Below, one piece after another: positions 35,247 through 48,722 of a stretch of DNA of 64,000 nucleotides; positions within the stretch are counted from its first letter, which is position 1; every line of letters begins with the position of its first letter. Origin of the DNA: Chaetomium olivaceum (Eukaryota; Ascomycota; Sordariomycetes; Sordariales; Chaetomiaceae); assembly GCA_039881045.1 (NCBI GenBank), contig JAYWVB010000015.1:124001-188000 (forward strand). Direction: 5' to 3'. The position numbers were made by a program, and so were the translations under genes. The notes below the pieces were generated by a model. That model was not told where the DNA came from. It saw nothing but the letters and a program-made list of their open reading frames with translations, and searched no databases.

Positions 35247-38200
35247 ATGAACAACAACTTTTATACCTCCCCGCTGTCGCCGGAGGAAGCCCAGCGGCAG
35301 CTGGCGATGCAACAGAATGGACAACAGGATCAAAACCACGGACAAAATGTGATGGTTGGTGCGGGGAACATCGGAGGTCTGGACCCAACGAGCCCTTTAT
35401 CGACGACCATGGAAGGCTTGCCCATGTCTGGAGGCGAGTCGCTGGACGACATTGTCAATCAGAACAACCGGGAGTTCCAGCGGAGGCGGAGCGTCCCCCA
35501 TCCGTTCCCGAGCCAGCTATCGCCGCAGGAAGTTAACCGTCGCCTGTCGGTGATGGATTTCAGCAACACCACCGATGGTATGCCGGGATTCTCGTTTGCC
35601 TATCCCAACAGTGCGACCTTACCGAACACCTCTGGCCAATACCCGCAGCCGGGCCTCATGGGAATGTCTGGCCAGCCGGGGTTTGGCACCCTCTCTCCGG
35701 ACTCGATGACCATGGACACCTTCTCTAATCTGGACATGGGATCAATGGGCGCGGATCCGGCCTCTATGAACCTCTTCGGCACGTCCGATCTGAACTCTCA
35801 GTATCCGTCTGCCACTCTCGGCTCCGTCAATCCGGACTTTGCCATGGACATGGGCATGGACAATACCAATATCGGCACGTCCAGTGTGAACCCGATCGCC
35901 GGGTTCGCCTTGGGGGGCAACGGCTCCATGATGCATGGAACCGGTGAGACGTTTGACACCACGTCCGTCCCCCAAGAAACCCCCAACCTCCTGACGACGC
36001 CGCAAATCGGCCAGCTCCAGCCCAACATGCCGCGCCCCGAACCGCGCGAGGCATCGGGCCCGTCATCAGTTCCCGTGGCGTTCCACTCACCGACATCAGG
36101 CACTTCTCGGACCATGTCCCATTCGAGTGCCGGCCGGTCGAGCATCCCCCAGACTCCAGCTTCGACCGCGCGAACCAACTCCGACCCACCTCCCCTTGCC
36201 GGCCCCAGGCCGCGCGATCCAAAGAAGAACGTCTACTCGAAAAGCGGGTTTGACATGGTCCGAGCCCTATTCTACATCGCGAGGAGGAAGAACCCCACGG
36301 TCGAGATTGGCGCCGTCGATTTCTCGTGCGCCTTCGTCGTGACGGACGTGACGCTCAACGACTGCCCCATCATTTACGTGTCGGACAATTTCCAGAACCT
36401 CACCGGGTACAACCGGCACGAGATCGTCGGCAAGAACTGCCGGTTTCTGCAGAGCCCGAGCGGCGAAGTCGAGGCAGGGTCAAAACGCGAGTTCGTGGCC
36501 AACGACGCTGTCTTCAAGCTCAAGAATGCCATCGCGGAGGGGAAGGAGATTCAACAGAGCTTGATCAATTACCGCAAAGGGGGCAAGCCGTTCCTGAATT
36601 TACTCACCATGATTCCTATCCCCTGGGATACCGACGAGATCAGGTACTACATCGGCTTTCAGATCGACTTGGTCGAGTGTCCCCAGGCCATCTCCGGCCA
36701 GGAAGCCGGCGGCATGCAAATCAACTACAGACACGACGACATCGGCCAATACAATTGGGCTCCCCCGAGCACGACTCAGTGGGAGCCGGAAAGCGGTCAG
36801 ACCCTCGGCGTCGACGACGTCTCCTCCTCATCCAACAATATAAACCCACGGCTGTTGCCTCCGAATGGCACAAGCAGTCTTGGGACAAGATGCTCCTCGA
36901 GAACGCCGACGACGTGATCCACGTGCTCTCTCTCAAGGGTCTATTCCTCTACCTCTCCCCGGCGTGCAAAAAGACGCTCGAGTACGAACCCTCGGACCTC
37001 GTCGGCACCTCCCTCTCCTCCATCTGCCACCCTTCCGACATCGTCCCCGTCACACGCGAACTCAAGGACGCGCAGCAAAACACCTCTGTCAACATTGCCT
37101 TCCGCATCCGCCGCAAGCACTCGGGCTACACCTGGTTCGAGAGCCACGGCACGCTCTTTTACGAGCCGCAGGCCAAGGCGCGGAAGTATATCATCCTCGC
37201 CGGCCGCAAGCGGCCCGTCTTCTCGCTCCGCCGCCGCGACGTCGCTCTGCACTCGGCTATCGGCATGGGCGGCGACAGCGAGATCTGGTCCAAAATCTCT
37301 ACCTCGGGCATGTTCCTCTACGTCTCGTCCAGCGCCAAGTCGCTGCTCGACCTCGTCCCGCGCGACCTCGAGGGCACCAGCATGCAGGAGCTCATCCGCA
37401 AGGAGTCGCGCGCCGAGTTTGGGAGGACTATCGAGAAGGCTAGGAAGGGGGTTGTCGCCACCCTCAGGCATGAGGTCCTTCACAAAAGGGGCCAGCTGAT
37501 CACTGCGCAGACTATCTTTTATCCCGGGGGTGGCATGGGCGTGTCCGCCGCGGAGGGCGGGCCGAGCTTTCTGATTGCGCAGACTAGGCTCTTGAAGGGG
37601 GCCGGGCGGGTCATCGCCGGCGGGAAGGCGGGTACTAGTGGGATTATGATGATAGGTGGTGGTGGTAATGGTGGTAGTGGCAGTGGCGGCGAGGATGCGA
37701 TGACGGGTGTTACTATGAGCACCCCGGCGGCGCCGATAATGGCGGGGCCGTATCCGGACTCGTCGACGGATGAGGACGATGACGAGGGCGACATCTTTGC
37801 CGAGCTCAAGACCACGCGCTGCACGTCCTGGCAGTACGAGCTCCGGCAGATGGAGAAGGTCAACCGGCTGCTGGCGGAGGAGCTCACGCAGCTGATGGCC
37901 AACAAGAAGAAGAGAAAGCGGAGAAAGGGTGGTGGGACTGGGTTTGGTACGGGAGGGAACGGGACTGGTGCTGTCAGGGACTGTGCGAACTGCCACAGGC
38001 GGGATACCCCGGAGTGGAGGAGGGGGCCGAGCGGGAATAGGGACCTGTGCAATTCTTGTGGGCTGCGCTGGGCGAAACAGGTAATTCCTCCCCGTTTGAC
38101 TTTCACTCTTTCTCTACTGGTCATGGTTGCTAACAAAGAATATTAAGACCGGCAAGGTCTCGCCCAGGAACACCTCCCGCGGTAATAGCGAAGCCAGCGT

Positions 38201-38405
38201 CAACACCAAACGGGCGAGTAGCAGCACGGCGAGCACAGCATCTCCCGCCGGCGCATCGCCTCTGCGAAGAGAGGTGTCGGCCGATGCCGCCAGCGTTGGC
38301 AGTTTCGGCGATGGAAATGGCAGCGCCAGCAGTGGCAGTAGTGGCAGTAGCGGCAGCGGCGGTAACGGCAACGGCCTGGGGATGGTGTCTATTCAAGAGG
38401 AGTAA
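35247..38405 (+). CDS. wc-1: White Collar-1 blue-light photoreceptor and GATA factor, one frame break
   Basis: Flavin-binding light sensor and transcription factor, working with WC-2 as the White Collar complex in light responses and the circadian clock (established in Neurospora). Two exons (35247-38080, 38148-38405) would give about 1030 residues. The N terminus is Gln/Asn-rich but short. The LOV domain (about residues 350-475) has the photoadduct motif GKNCRFLQSP, with Cys at residue 398, then NYRKGGKPFLNLLTMIP. Two further PAS domains follow: ENADDVIHVLSLKGLFLYLSP at about 550, and GMGGDSEIWSKISTSGMFLYV at about 675. A basic block KKKRKRRK near 890 is a candidate nuclear signal. The GATA finger CANCHRRDTPEWRRGPSGNRDLCNSCGLRWAK ends exon 1. 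A one-base break lies between about 36821 and 36860, just before the second PAS domain. Confidence 0.95.
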
Positions 38406-39702
38406 CGGCGCGAGATGGCTTCCTTGTCTTTTTGTTATTGGACGCGAATGCCCCTTTCTGCCGGCATCATTCGCTCACTAGCTGGCACCGGGCTGGCGTT
38501 TTCTTCTTCTTTCCTTTCTTACGGACCGTTGGCTGGCCGGCTGTCATGTCCGGGAGCCATGGCATCTCCCTTCCAAGTGTACCACTTTATTTTTCCTCTG
38601 TTCAACAAGGTTCGGATCTACTATTCTGTACGATGGGATGGTTCGGTCGTTCGGCGCGGGACATCTATGGGGACGTTTTATCAGGACATCTATCGGGTCA
38701 TCTCTTGGGTCATCATCTATCTTTTGGGACGGACATCTAGATTGGCGCACGGGCAACTGGACGGCTGGACCTGGGGGGGACACACACACACACACACATA
38801 TCAAGGGCCGAGGTCCCAAACTCGGGGAAAATATTCAGTCAGACCAGGATTGGGAGGGGAAGTTTGTGACTGTGTGTTGAGTTGATTATGATTATACCCG
38901 TCATGATGAGATACGAAAAAATCAGATGAGATGAGGATTGTCAGTGAGCTAGTTAGGTGCTTTCATTTTTCGATACGAAGTAGGCGTGACTGTTTCTCCC
39001 GTGCGTTTCGTTCACATCTTGGCTTACTCGTACTTCGTACCCCTTACTCCATCCTACATACGAACAATGTGATGTGCCCCGCGGCTTGATGAGCAAGCGT
39101 ATCTCCCATCACTGCTGGCCGTATTGTGTCTCTCCGCGCTGACATCATCCGATATGTTGCGTCCGGAATAGGATAAATCACTGTTGTCGACTTGTTGGCC
39201 CCCAAACCCGAACTCAACTCCACATTTGTCAACCAAGTCGTTCTTGCCCCCCTGTAGTTTTATTCCGGAGAACGACTTACTCAAAGAGGGCAACGCTGCT
39301 TCCTTGCGTGCTTCGTCAGACCACCCAAGCAGCTCACTAACTATCCTTACCTCATCCATCTCACTCACCCTTGCCGCCTCCCAATTGGGAAACCACCCGC
39401 TCTTACATATGTACACTAGTGGAGTGACGCGAAACAAACGCGGTATGCTGAGTCTGTGCTCGTTCGTTCGTTTTGAACAAGGGCGTTTCGGCTCTGTGCG
39501 TGTTGTGTCAAGTGTCAAGAAGCAAGACCCGCCGGTTCGGGAAGACAAGACAGGGGGACCAGGGGGACCATGGAGACAAGGGGGGTTGCTCTTTGAAACA
39601 CGCACAGACCGGGGGCGGAGATGGTTGCCGCGGGAAGAAGCCGTGGGGAGCCACGGGGAGGTTGGCTAAGCCTCAATGGAATTCGGACTTCGAGATGGGA
39701 AC

Positions 39703-39818
39703 TTTGCTTTGCTTTCCTTTTGCTTTGCTTTCCTTTTGCTTTGCTTTCCTTTTGCTTTGCTTTCCTTTTGCTTTGCTTTCCTTTTGCTTTGCTTTGCTTT
39801 ACTTTGCTTTGCTTTGCT
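39703..39818. repeat. 16-bp C/T minisatellite
   Basis: About five tandem copies of ttgctttgctttcctt, then a degenerate run of tttgc units. One strand is almost pure pyrimidine with a regular G. The minus-strand open frame through it (Lys/Gln-rich) is a by-product of the repeat. Confidence 0.85.
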
Positions 39819-42662
39819 GCGATCAACAGCGCCAACGGGATGAGGTGGGGACTAGTTGTTGGTGTTGGTGATGGTGATGGGCTGGGCTGGGCTGGCTGGC
39901 TGCGTGCGCGCTTGCTGCTTGGGGTTTGAGGCTTGAGGCTTGAGACTGGGGGATGGAGATGACGATGTTAACATGCTTTACTTTTGCGGAAAGAGGGCTT
40001 CCTTCAGCGGCAGCTTGGTCTCTCAGCTCGCCTATCAACTCCATACTTTCGTAGAGATCTATGTATCCGTACGTACGTATGCATGTCTGCCGTTTCTTGC
40101 ACTCTTCTCTCTCAAACAACCTTCCGCTGACGAACCCTCCAAGAGACGAACACTTCATCCTCTGGTCCCCTTATTGGATACCAGTAATCAGATTCATCAA
40201 CCGCATCGTGGGGCATTGGCGTTGGCAAAATCCAGAATCCTACGCCAGTGGTGATTGGATGTCTAGCAGGGGTGCTTGCAGCCAGGCAGCAGAATTCTTT
40301 CTGAGCTTAAATCCTACCTCATCTTCCAACACCCAGGGGGGGTTGTGGCGTGTGGACATGCAGCATGCACGCCTGTGACGTGATCAGAACGCGACGGGTG
40401 GGTGAGCTACTGTGTACACTAGGCTATGTCAGGAGGCCATGCTACCTGCCGGCAGACGGTTTGTGATGGGGGGCTGTGGGTGGTGTCCAGCGGCTCCTGA
40501 AGCACCTCCTCGTGGTTCACACGCCTACGGCCTGCTGCGCTGCGGCATGGGACGGGGCTAGTGCACGTACAAAACCGTGTGGTTCGTTCTGGACCAGCCA
40601 GCCACGAGCCTGGGACATCAAGGCTGGCTGGCATTGTTCCCCAAGCGAGGCTATCCCCAAGATCCGAGGCGGCTCGCTTGCCTTGCCTAACCCCCTTTAC
40701 CAGACGGGGGGTAGTGAGGGACCAGCCGGCAGGCTCCGTCCCCCAATCCTCAGGGCCCGTAAGTTGTTGCCTGGTCTTGGGGGGTTCCATCCATTGCCAC
40801 ACACAACACACAGCGACAACAAAGCATCCAAGTGGACCCAAGATCTGGCGGGGACGGGCCCGGTCCCGTCTGTTGACCGTTCTGTCAAACCCTTGCTACC
40901 CGTCTCCGGCCCGTCGTCGAGGACTGAGCCTCGACGCGCTGAAACCTTTAGCGGCTTGAAGCACGGCGTGTGATGCTACTACATCGGTTGGGAAGGGAAC
41001 CCCGTCCTGCAGGTACACGGAGCAATGAGGCTGAATGATGGTTTCCCCTGCTTCCTGGATCTCGAAACATCACTCCCCGAGTGCCTTGCCATTGAGTTTG
41101 TTGGATAGGGCCGAGCTGGCGACGAGAACCCGTTTCGAAACATATCCAGCAACAAACAACGTTACACTCCTGTCATGATCTGCAGGAACATCCACAATCT
41201 CCCACTCTCCGGCCCGATCACGATGACTTACAAGCCACGCCGCTGTAACACCAAGTTTTCCACCGCGCCCACCAGCCGGACTTGGTTAATACCACCGCGG
41301 AAAGGTGGGACAAGACCGGGAGATGCCAGCAGATGCCAGCAAGCCGATGCCAGCAAGATTGGAAGGATCCGGGATGACCACCGGAGACTCGACCGTTCTG
41401 TCGACCGACGGCCCCCGTCGCCTTTCCAACTAAGAGTGGCACATTTGCTTCCGAGAGGCGCGATGATCTATCTGTAAGACATCCAACCAACCATCACCTC
41501 CACCCGTCCGATGTCATCCATGTCTGTCTCCGATCTGGGTTTCCAACTCCGAAACTGGACAACGGCTGCGGAGCCTCGGTCTTGAAACGCCGTGGGGAGT
41601 GGCCGGGGCCTGTTCGGTCAGATGGCTACTGACTGCTTGGCGATGGAAGAGACGGCGGATTTGGCGGGCAGAGATCTCGACAGTATCCGACTTGGGATGA
41701 CTGGCGATACACGAACCCCTGATCCAGCCTCTGGCCTTCTAATGTAGTGAGAAGTTGTGTACGAAAGTCACATCGTATCATAGGTAGCCTTGAGTATTAG
41801 GCAACAAAATTCGAGTTCAGGCGGTCAGTGAATGCCCACCCGCGAGCAGCCGGCGGTGTACATACATACATTCATACATACGCCGTACCCAAGAAAGGCG
41901 TTAACAGCCGCCATCACTAATCCACCAACTCGCCGCCGCCCGACATGTCCGTCCGTTGAGATGATCAACAACAACCAAGCGTCCAACAGCCCAACAGCCC
42001 AACAGCTCCCCCACTTCCTCCCACATTGTATGTATGTAACAACACAAACTCCCAAACTACAACCACAACCCACCCCATCTCCACCGAGCCTTGCCCTTCC
42101 GGCAGGCCGCAAGCCCCTCGTTTGCTCTCTCTGTCCTACACATGCCAACTCCCAAGCAGGGCACGGCGGCCTTTTCCTCGCTGCCTAAGCACACACATGC
42201 TACCCTCAGCTGTCCAATCTCCCCACGCTGCTTGCTGCCGCCCGCGTGCTTGTGCTTGGGTAGGGCAGGTAAGCGGCTACGACAGAGCCCGCCCGCCACA
42301 CAGCCGGTGAGCCGCGGCCGCGAAACGAGGACGGTTGTGGTGGGTTTGTGCTGGGTTGTGCTGCCATGAACACAACCCCCAAGCCCCCCCCCCCTCCCCG
42401 AAGGTGAAGGTGGTGTGGCATAGTATGGCATTGGTAGGCATTGGTAGGTATTTGCTATGTATGTATGTGTGTAGGTAACGAAGAAGTAGGAACAGCGCAT
42501 CTGTCGTTGTATTGTGTTGTGTTATGTTATTTTGTGCTGTGTTGTGTGCTGTAAAGGAAGGGAGAAACGGCCCCCAACGGGGCCGGAGGCTGGGCCCGGC
42601 TGCGATGCTCCGCTTGCTCAACATACCTGCCTCGATCGGATATGGGAGCCTACGCTACGGCA

Positions 42663-42688
42663 GCAGCAGCAGCAGCAGCAGCAGCGCG
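42663..42688. repeat. (CAG)n trinucleotide repeat
   Basis: About nine tandem CAG units in the gene desert. It lies within short open frames that show no other coding signal. Confidence 0.8.
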
Positions 42689-44370
42689 GAGATTGAGCCG
42701 GTTGGTTGTATCCACTTCGGCATCAACTTCTCAGCCCCGCGGGAAGTGCCTGGTAACATGTGATAGCGGTGGTGTATGGTTAGTGGTTGATGGGGGTGTT
42801 ATCTTTTGTGTTCAGCGCTTTCTTTCTTTCTAGGAGGCGGATGTTAGACCCGTCCCATGGTAGATGTGTTCTACGGCTTGTTGCTAAACGGGGACCCGCG
42901 GTAGCAGCAGGGGCTGTAAGGTTCTCTGTACGAGCACACGCTCAGAGGGGTGGTGAGACTAGACCGGCCAGTCACTTCAGTGCAGTCAACGAACTAACTG
43001 CTGGCATTGGCACATCCCCGCCCGGGGAGAGCTTGGGGAGAGCCTGGGGAGATGGCCCTCAGCCACCCCCTCCCAGCTATCGGGACAGGCACAGCACACA
43101 CGGGGTATCAACCCGGAGTTGTAGGTTCCCCAACTAAACCTGATGGGATGGAAACAACGGCGGTTTACTGGCCAATATGGGCCGCCGTACCGCCCCGATC
43201 CTTAAGCAACGAGGAAGCGGTTGAGTTCCAGCCATGTGCGCCCACGCCAGAGAGAAACGAAACAGGACTTTACCTTACCGCGCGCATCCAGGGCGGCAGG
43301 TGTGTACCAAATGCCGAGGATGAAAGCCCCCTCCCCACCGAGTTGCTGGAGCGGTAGTTCCGGCAGCAACCGTCTGGAGCAGCGGCAGTCGGGATGTTCC
43401 AAAGCATGTATGTAAGATGTAGTGTATCACCAAATACGCGCCCTCCCCCAGGATCACGTCGCAGCGTATTCTTCTTGTGGCGCCCTGGCATAAGCATCAT
43501 CATCCATCATCATCAGCCTGACCCACGCCGAGGCCGGGCCGAGTACCACTCCCCACACCGAACCGGCACGTCAGGTTGGCACAGGGGTTTTCTGGAAACC
43601 ACATTCAGGGGGTGCTTCTAGCATCGGCAGAGTCGGGAGGCAGGGTGCTTCGTATGTATGTACCAACCTTAATGTGAAAATATTCCGAATTGGGGATTTG
43701 CTGGCGGGCAGGTTCTGGAACTCAGGGGCTCTTGAGTACTCGGAGCTCAGGCTTTGTTCATCCCAAGCTGAGTGGCCGCATAGCAGGCCCGGGTCAGGGG
43801 CGAGTTCGATTCTGGCTGCCTGATTTTCTCGATCCGGTTTAGGAAAACACTTCGTAAAAGATGGCAACCAACACCGGAATGAGAATGGAGTGGCCAAATC
43901 TCGGCATGCTGCAAGAGGGCAAACATGTTTTTGTGTTGTTCAAGACACGGGGGAGATGATATGGGAACATTTGCAAGCATAGCAGCGGAAAGTTGCCATC
44001 ATTGATTAGAATAGGCGCTGGTGAGAGATGCCTTCGACGCGCCCTGAAAGCAGGGCGCGAAGGAAATACTGAAAATACAATAATAATAGTAAAAAACATC
44101 GTAAGCTTTTTTGGGAATATCCTCCGCTGGAATATGCCGACCCGTTGCCCAACTAAAAAAGCGCCCAAAATACCAAGCCAAACTCGCTGAGATGCTTTAA
44201 GAAAACCGCAATATTTGTACACCCGCCGCCATCGCCGGCACCAGCCCGGCCATCGCTGCTCTCGTAAACGTCGTTGATTGTAAAACCCCAAGACCTTTTC
44301 CCTCAACGCCACCCGTAAACCCCACGAAAAGACAACCATAAAAACCAGACCAAGAGCCAGCCCCACGCTA

Positions 44371-45636
44371 TTAGTTCCCCTCCCGAAACCACAGCTCCTC
44401 CGACCTCGTCGACAGCGTGCGCTGCAGCAGCGAAGCCGGCACCTGGGCCGGGCTGAAAGCGGCATCAGTCAGCGGGGAGACAACCCCCGTGGGCAGACGG
44501 GCCTCGACGGGGCTGGCGGTCGAGGACATGGCGGCGCCGGTGGACGACCAGCGGTGGATGGGGCTCTCGTCCGGGGTGGTGGGGTTGTCGGTGGTGGCGG
44601 TGCTGAAGACGGTGTCGCGCTGGCCCTGGTTCCACCACTGCGTCTCGAAGCCGTTGTCGACCGTCATCATGGCGGCGGAGAGCGCGCCGAGCTCCTTGGC
44701 CCGGCCGGTTTCGACGTCGCGCACCACGGGGGCGGATGAGGAAGATGGTTCCTGGGAGATGGTGATGGTGGGCTCGGGGACGAAAGTGATGGGGTCGGGG
44801 GAGAAGGTGGAGACCATGGTGGGATTCGTGGCGTAGGTTGTTGAGTTACGGTCGCCGGGTTCTGAGATGACGGGGATGTCTTCGTAGGTGTCGAAGGTCC
44901 CGTAGGTCCCGTAGTCCTCCTCCTCATCCTTTGGGTGGGTGTCTGGGTCGTAGCCGTCCGGCAGAGACCACGTTGACCATGGCTGTCCTCCGTCGCCGAG
45001 GCGGAACTGTGATGGGGGTGCAGGCAATGGTTTCCGCCTGATCTCTGCGGGATTGCGGTCCGAAGGGGTCATCTGTGAATTCCTTGTCTGGAGATGGGGG
45101 ACGTTTACATCCCACGGGTTCTCGCCAATGGGAGGCGGGGCCGAGCGGCCTCGCTCGGCGGATGAGGAACGGGTATCCGCTCTTGTTTGCCGTTCCGGTT
45201 CCTGGATGACTGGTACTTGAAGATGGGTGCGTGGCTGTTGTCGTGGTTGTTGTTGCCGTGGTTGCTGCCGTTGCTGTTCCCGTAGTTCTTCCCCCTGGTA
45301 ATACTCCTGCATCTGGTGATGCCTGAGCGGGTTGTTCTGGCGGTTCTCGCGAAGTCTAGCTTGCCTCTGGTCAAAGTTGTGGATGGCGGCGAGGTAGTTG
45401 GTGTTGGGCGCAGGCACTTGACGCGGGAATGCAGGGGACCTTTCACGTGGGCCGCGGGATCGGAAGGTGATCTGGTGGTTCTTTGAGGGCTGTTGCTGCT
45501 GTTGTTTCTTGCCGCCCCATGAAACCCTGAACTCTAAGTGGACGTAGATCTCGGGAGCCCATCGTTCGCTCCGCGGTTGGGGTTGAGTCTGTGCTCGAAC
45601 CGGGTGGTGATCCATGGTGGGCGCCGCCATCGTCAT
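44371..45636 (-). CDS. Uncharacterised low-complexity protein
   Basis: An uninterrupted frame of 421 codons from the Met at 45636; an upstream in-frame Met at 45963 would add 109 residues that look like leader. The start region MTMAAPTMDHHPVRA is followed by a short ordered stretch EIYVHLEFRVSWGGKK (about residues 30-46). A Gln/Arg-rich segment with a predicted coiled coil (about 85-150: IHNFDQRQARLRENRQNN and later QQRQQPRQQQPRQQ) comes next, then Pro/Ser-rich and acidic parts (KDEEEDYGTYGTFDTYED). The end is LQRTLSTRSEELWFREGN. I recognise no domain and propose no function. Frame length and a balanced composition outside the Gln tract support a real gene, but conservation is untested. Confidence 0.55.
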   Translation of the reverse strand: MTMAAPTMDHHPVRAQTQPQPRSERWAPEIYVHLEFRVSWGGKKQQQQQPSKNHQITFRSRGPRERSPAFPRQVPAPNTNYLAAIHNFDQRQARLRENRQNNPLRHHQMQEYYQGEELREQQRQQPRQQQPRQQPRTHLQVPVIQEPERQTRADTRSSSAERGRSAPPPIGENPWDVNVPHLQTRNSQMTPSDRNPAEIRRKPLPAPPSQFRLGDGGQPWSTWSLPDGYDPDTHPKDEEEDYGTYGTFDTYEDIPVISEPGDRNSTTYATNPTMVSTFSPDPITFVPEPTITISQEPSSSSAPVVRDVETGRAKELGALSAAMMTVDNGFETQWWNQGQRDTVFSTATTDNPTTPDESPIHRWSSTGAAMSSTASPVEARLPTGVVSPLTDAAFSPAQVPASLLQRTLSTRSEELWFREGN

Positions 45637-48600
45637 CCTTCTTGGGGGTACGGGATGTGTACTCTCAGTAACGACCTCAAAAACCCGACTGAGTGACTGT
45701 GCGGCTGAGACCCCTGGGCGGACCGTCTGGTATATGACTTTGTAACTTATAACTGAACGGGCGAGTGGCAAGTGATGAAACCGGATTCCTGTTGATGGTG
45801 TTGCTGATTGATGTTGGTGGCCGGATGAGCTGAGCTGAGCAGAGCCGCTCTCTCTCGAATCAAAGTGTCGGCAATTCTGCCCATAACCCGCTCTTTGGGA
45901 GAGGCGAACCTTGGATGGAGGGGGCCAATGTGATGTTAAAGGTCCTGGCCAAACGCGGGTCATCAGGGGTGCTTAGAGCGCCGAGGGGTGGGGTGAATGA
46001 CAAGAAAAGGAACAGACCAGGGCTAACAGGGGGGTGCTGCGGTGGGTGCACTGCCGCCGGGCGGGGATTATTTTGGTTTTGGTGGAAAAGCGGCAGCCTG
46101 GCGATGTCGGTCCCCTGTGCAATTAGCTAATCTCCCACCTCCCACCTTTCTCCCCGCCGGACCGCCGAGTTGGGCACCCGTAAGCCGAATGCAGAAGGGG
46201 GCAAAAGTCCCTGCGCAAGAGCACTGCAGGGGGCGGGGATCGGCCGCATTCCGCTTTCCAATAACTCGAATGTTTCTTGTGAGAAGCGGGCGGGCATGCG
46301 AGGCATGATGCAACATGCAACCAACAGCCGGTGGAGTTTGACAGCGAGCCTATGATGGCTCATTTCAGGTTTCTCAAGCATACACTAGTTAGCTCTGGTA
46401 CAGCTTCAATTGAAGCTTCGGCTTTCCCGGTCAAGGCGAGGTCCTCGGCGACGGCAAGTTCGGCTTCCCATCTCGGGACTGACTGCTTGGGGAATTCGGC
46501 GGGCCTGGAGGAAGCTCATCCTCGAGGCAGTGCTGCCACCACAACGAACGCCTGACTGCCTCAACTGACCGCTCCCAACAACGAGTTCGGACGACAAAGA
46601 AAAAGCGATAAAAAAGGATCCATGCAATGCGAGCTGTGGAGTGAAACAACTAGGCTCCAAATGAATGAAGTGTGAGTTGTCAATTGTCTTGACAAACTCG
46701 GCACCGAAGCACCGAAGCACCGAAGCACCGAAACGAAACGAAAGAAGTTGGAATTCGCATCTTTTTTGCATGCCGAAGCTCGCATCTCTTCCTCGGAGCT
46801 TGGCCAGTGCCACGATTCATTTCCGGGGCCTATTCTTGGTGTCGAGTTGTGGGGAGTGACGCGCGAAGGAGCGACGCGCACCGCGTTGTCAAGCATCGTC
46901 GGAGCAGTGGGACTGCACTGAAGCTGGGATGGGGGTGGGCAAGCATTGAACGGGCAGCAACTCAGCGCATTGCAAGCCAAGCGGAGTGGTCCGGTCTCTT
47001 GTGTGGTTGGCCGAGACGGGGATGCTGCTTGCTGCCGTTCATCCAAGAGCGGGGTCTGCACGTGGCAGATTACTTTGTTTGCCGTGCCACTTGCAGCCCT
47101 TGTCGCGTCTTGCCAAAAGCTTCAAGTTTGGTGGAAGTTCAGACAACAGCTCTCTCATGGCAGAAATGAGATGGACGAAGCTCTTGTTGCGCATTGTTAT
47201 TAAAAAAAAAAAAAAAAATTTATTGGACAGAGTCATTTGGGATACAGTCCAACAACAAAGTTTGGTACATTGCTTGGCGTGAGATGACATGGATCTACAC
47301 AGTTATGTAGTGAACGCTTCTATCAGAACTTTATCTCTATCAGCCTCAGGTTTTCAAACAAAAAAGTTGAGATGTTATTCAATCACAGATACCTTATGTT
47401 TTGGGCACCCATGCTAACGGGCCTGTCCAGTTATCAGACGGCCTCCCCGGGTCATTGCTCGGTATACTCCTCCCGAAAGAGGCACGGAATGACCTACAGT
47501 TGAAAACCGTCGCCTGGTCCTTCTAGGCAGGGCTGATGTTTGCACACAAAATATAGAACACAGCCGACTTGCTGGATTTACCACTGCTGTAGCCTCGTGC
47601 GGATAGCCTCCCTCAATTCCTCGGTTTCAAGTTTCCTTTGAACTGGCGGTCAATCTCATTCTCGCTTGTCTGTAGGCACTCAAACAAACCCGTTTTTGAT
47701 ACTTCGAGCCACTCGCAGACAAGGGCTCTCGATCTGGGGAGGATTGTTCGAAACATGCACTGGGATCCGCCAACGCGACCTCAACGCGCATTAACTCGAA
47801 GTGGCAAGCGAAATCAAACCGGTCGAAGGAATGACCTTGGGATGGGACCAAGATCAACCGCACGGTAACACCAAGTTGACACGAACGACAGCTCCCGACA
47901 ATCTGGCTCACCGCTCATCATCATCCTCAAGCTTCTTGTCCAGCTGGCATCCCGTCCGTAATCCTGCTGAATCCTCAAGGTGGGGGAGCCAAGAAGAAAA
48001 AAGAGGTGAGATGAACCCACAAGAAGCTCGCGAAGAACAACTCGGAACAAGCAGACCCTCGCATTTGACTTGTCGGATCTCCCCGAAGGATGCAAAAAGA
48101 GATCGGCGGATGCGGGACCCGGCCTCCCCCAAGCCACCACCCCAGTCCAGGCAGGGGATTGGGCGTCAGCCACCATTGCGGATTCTTTTTAAACCTTAAA
48201 CATTTTAGCTTCGAAGCCTTCCATTCCTTCCATGGACGCTTCCATGGCCCACGCGCGCCAGGCACCGGGATTTCAAAACAAAGAAGAATCGCGAAGACTG
48301 CGTCTGTCGGCTGATCCGCTGTAGGGATAGACGATGCTTTTGGCTAGTTATCCGCTAGAAGGAACCGTGCAGACAAACACTCCACTACCCAGCTAGGTAG
48401 TATGTATACAGGAGGAAGGAAGCCTTGGCCCCAAAAATAACCAGCAGCAGATCCCGGGCACGTTTGTCTTGTCCTCAGTCGTTGAAGTACGAGCACCCTT
48501 GCGCGACTTCGAGAAGGAATTCATTAAGCCTAAACTCTAACTACCTTGGCTGTTGTGTACTGTGTGTGTATCAGGGTATCCCGCAAAAACCCCTATCCCA

Positions 48601-48722
48601 AACTCCTCAGATCCATCTAATCCAACCAAACAAGAACTCCTTACAGAACAAGACAAACCACAACAGAGAACCACCTCCCCCTTTCCCAACCCAACCAAAC
48701 AAACTTTCTCCCAACCCCAAAC
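45637..48722. other. Gene-poor spacer
   Basis: About 3.1 kb without a convincing gene. It holds a 9-bp repeat (four copies of caccgaagc-like units, about 46701-46735) and an A16 run at about 47202-47218. Upstream of 46.0 kb it includes the promoter of the uncharacterised minus-strand gene. Confidence 0.5.

Larger units (their letters stand above)
38406..44370. other. Six-kilobase gene desert between convergent genes
   Basis: Both flanking genes end towards this region. I found no open frame with family features on either strand. It contains an (AC)n run near 38780-38798, a 16-bp minisatellite at 39.70-39.82 kb, an imperfect gatgccagca(ag) repeat at about 41321-41355, a ggcattggta duplication at about 42427-42447 and a (CAG)n run at 42663-42688. 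Untranslated or noncoding transcripts are possible but not shown. Confidence 0.55.

Noticed and set aside
35247..38405. White Collar-1 as a decayed copy
   Set aside because: All LOV, PAS and GATA key residues are intact, and the single one-base break matches the window-wide error pattern.
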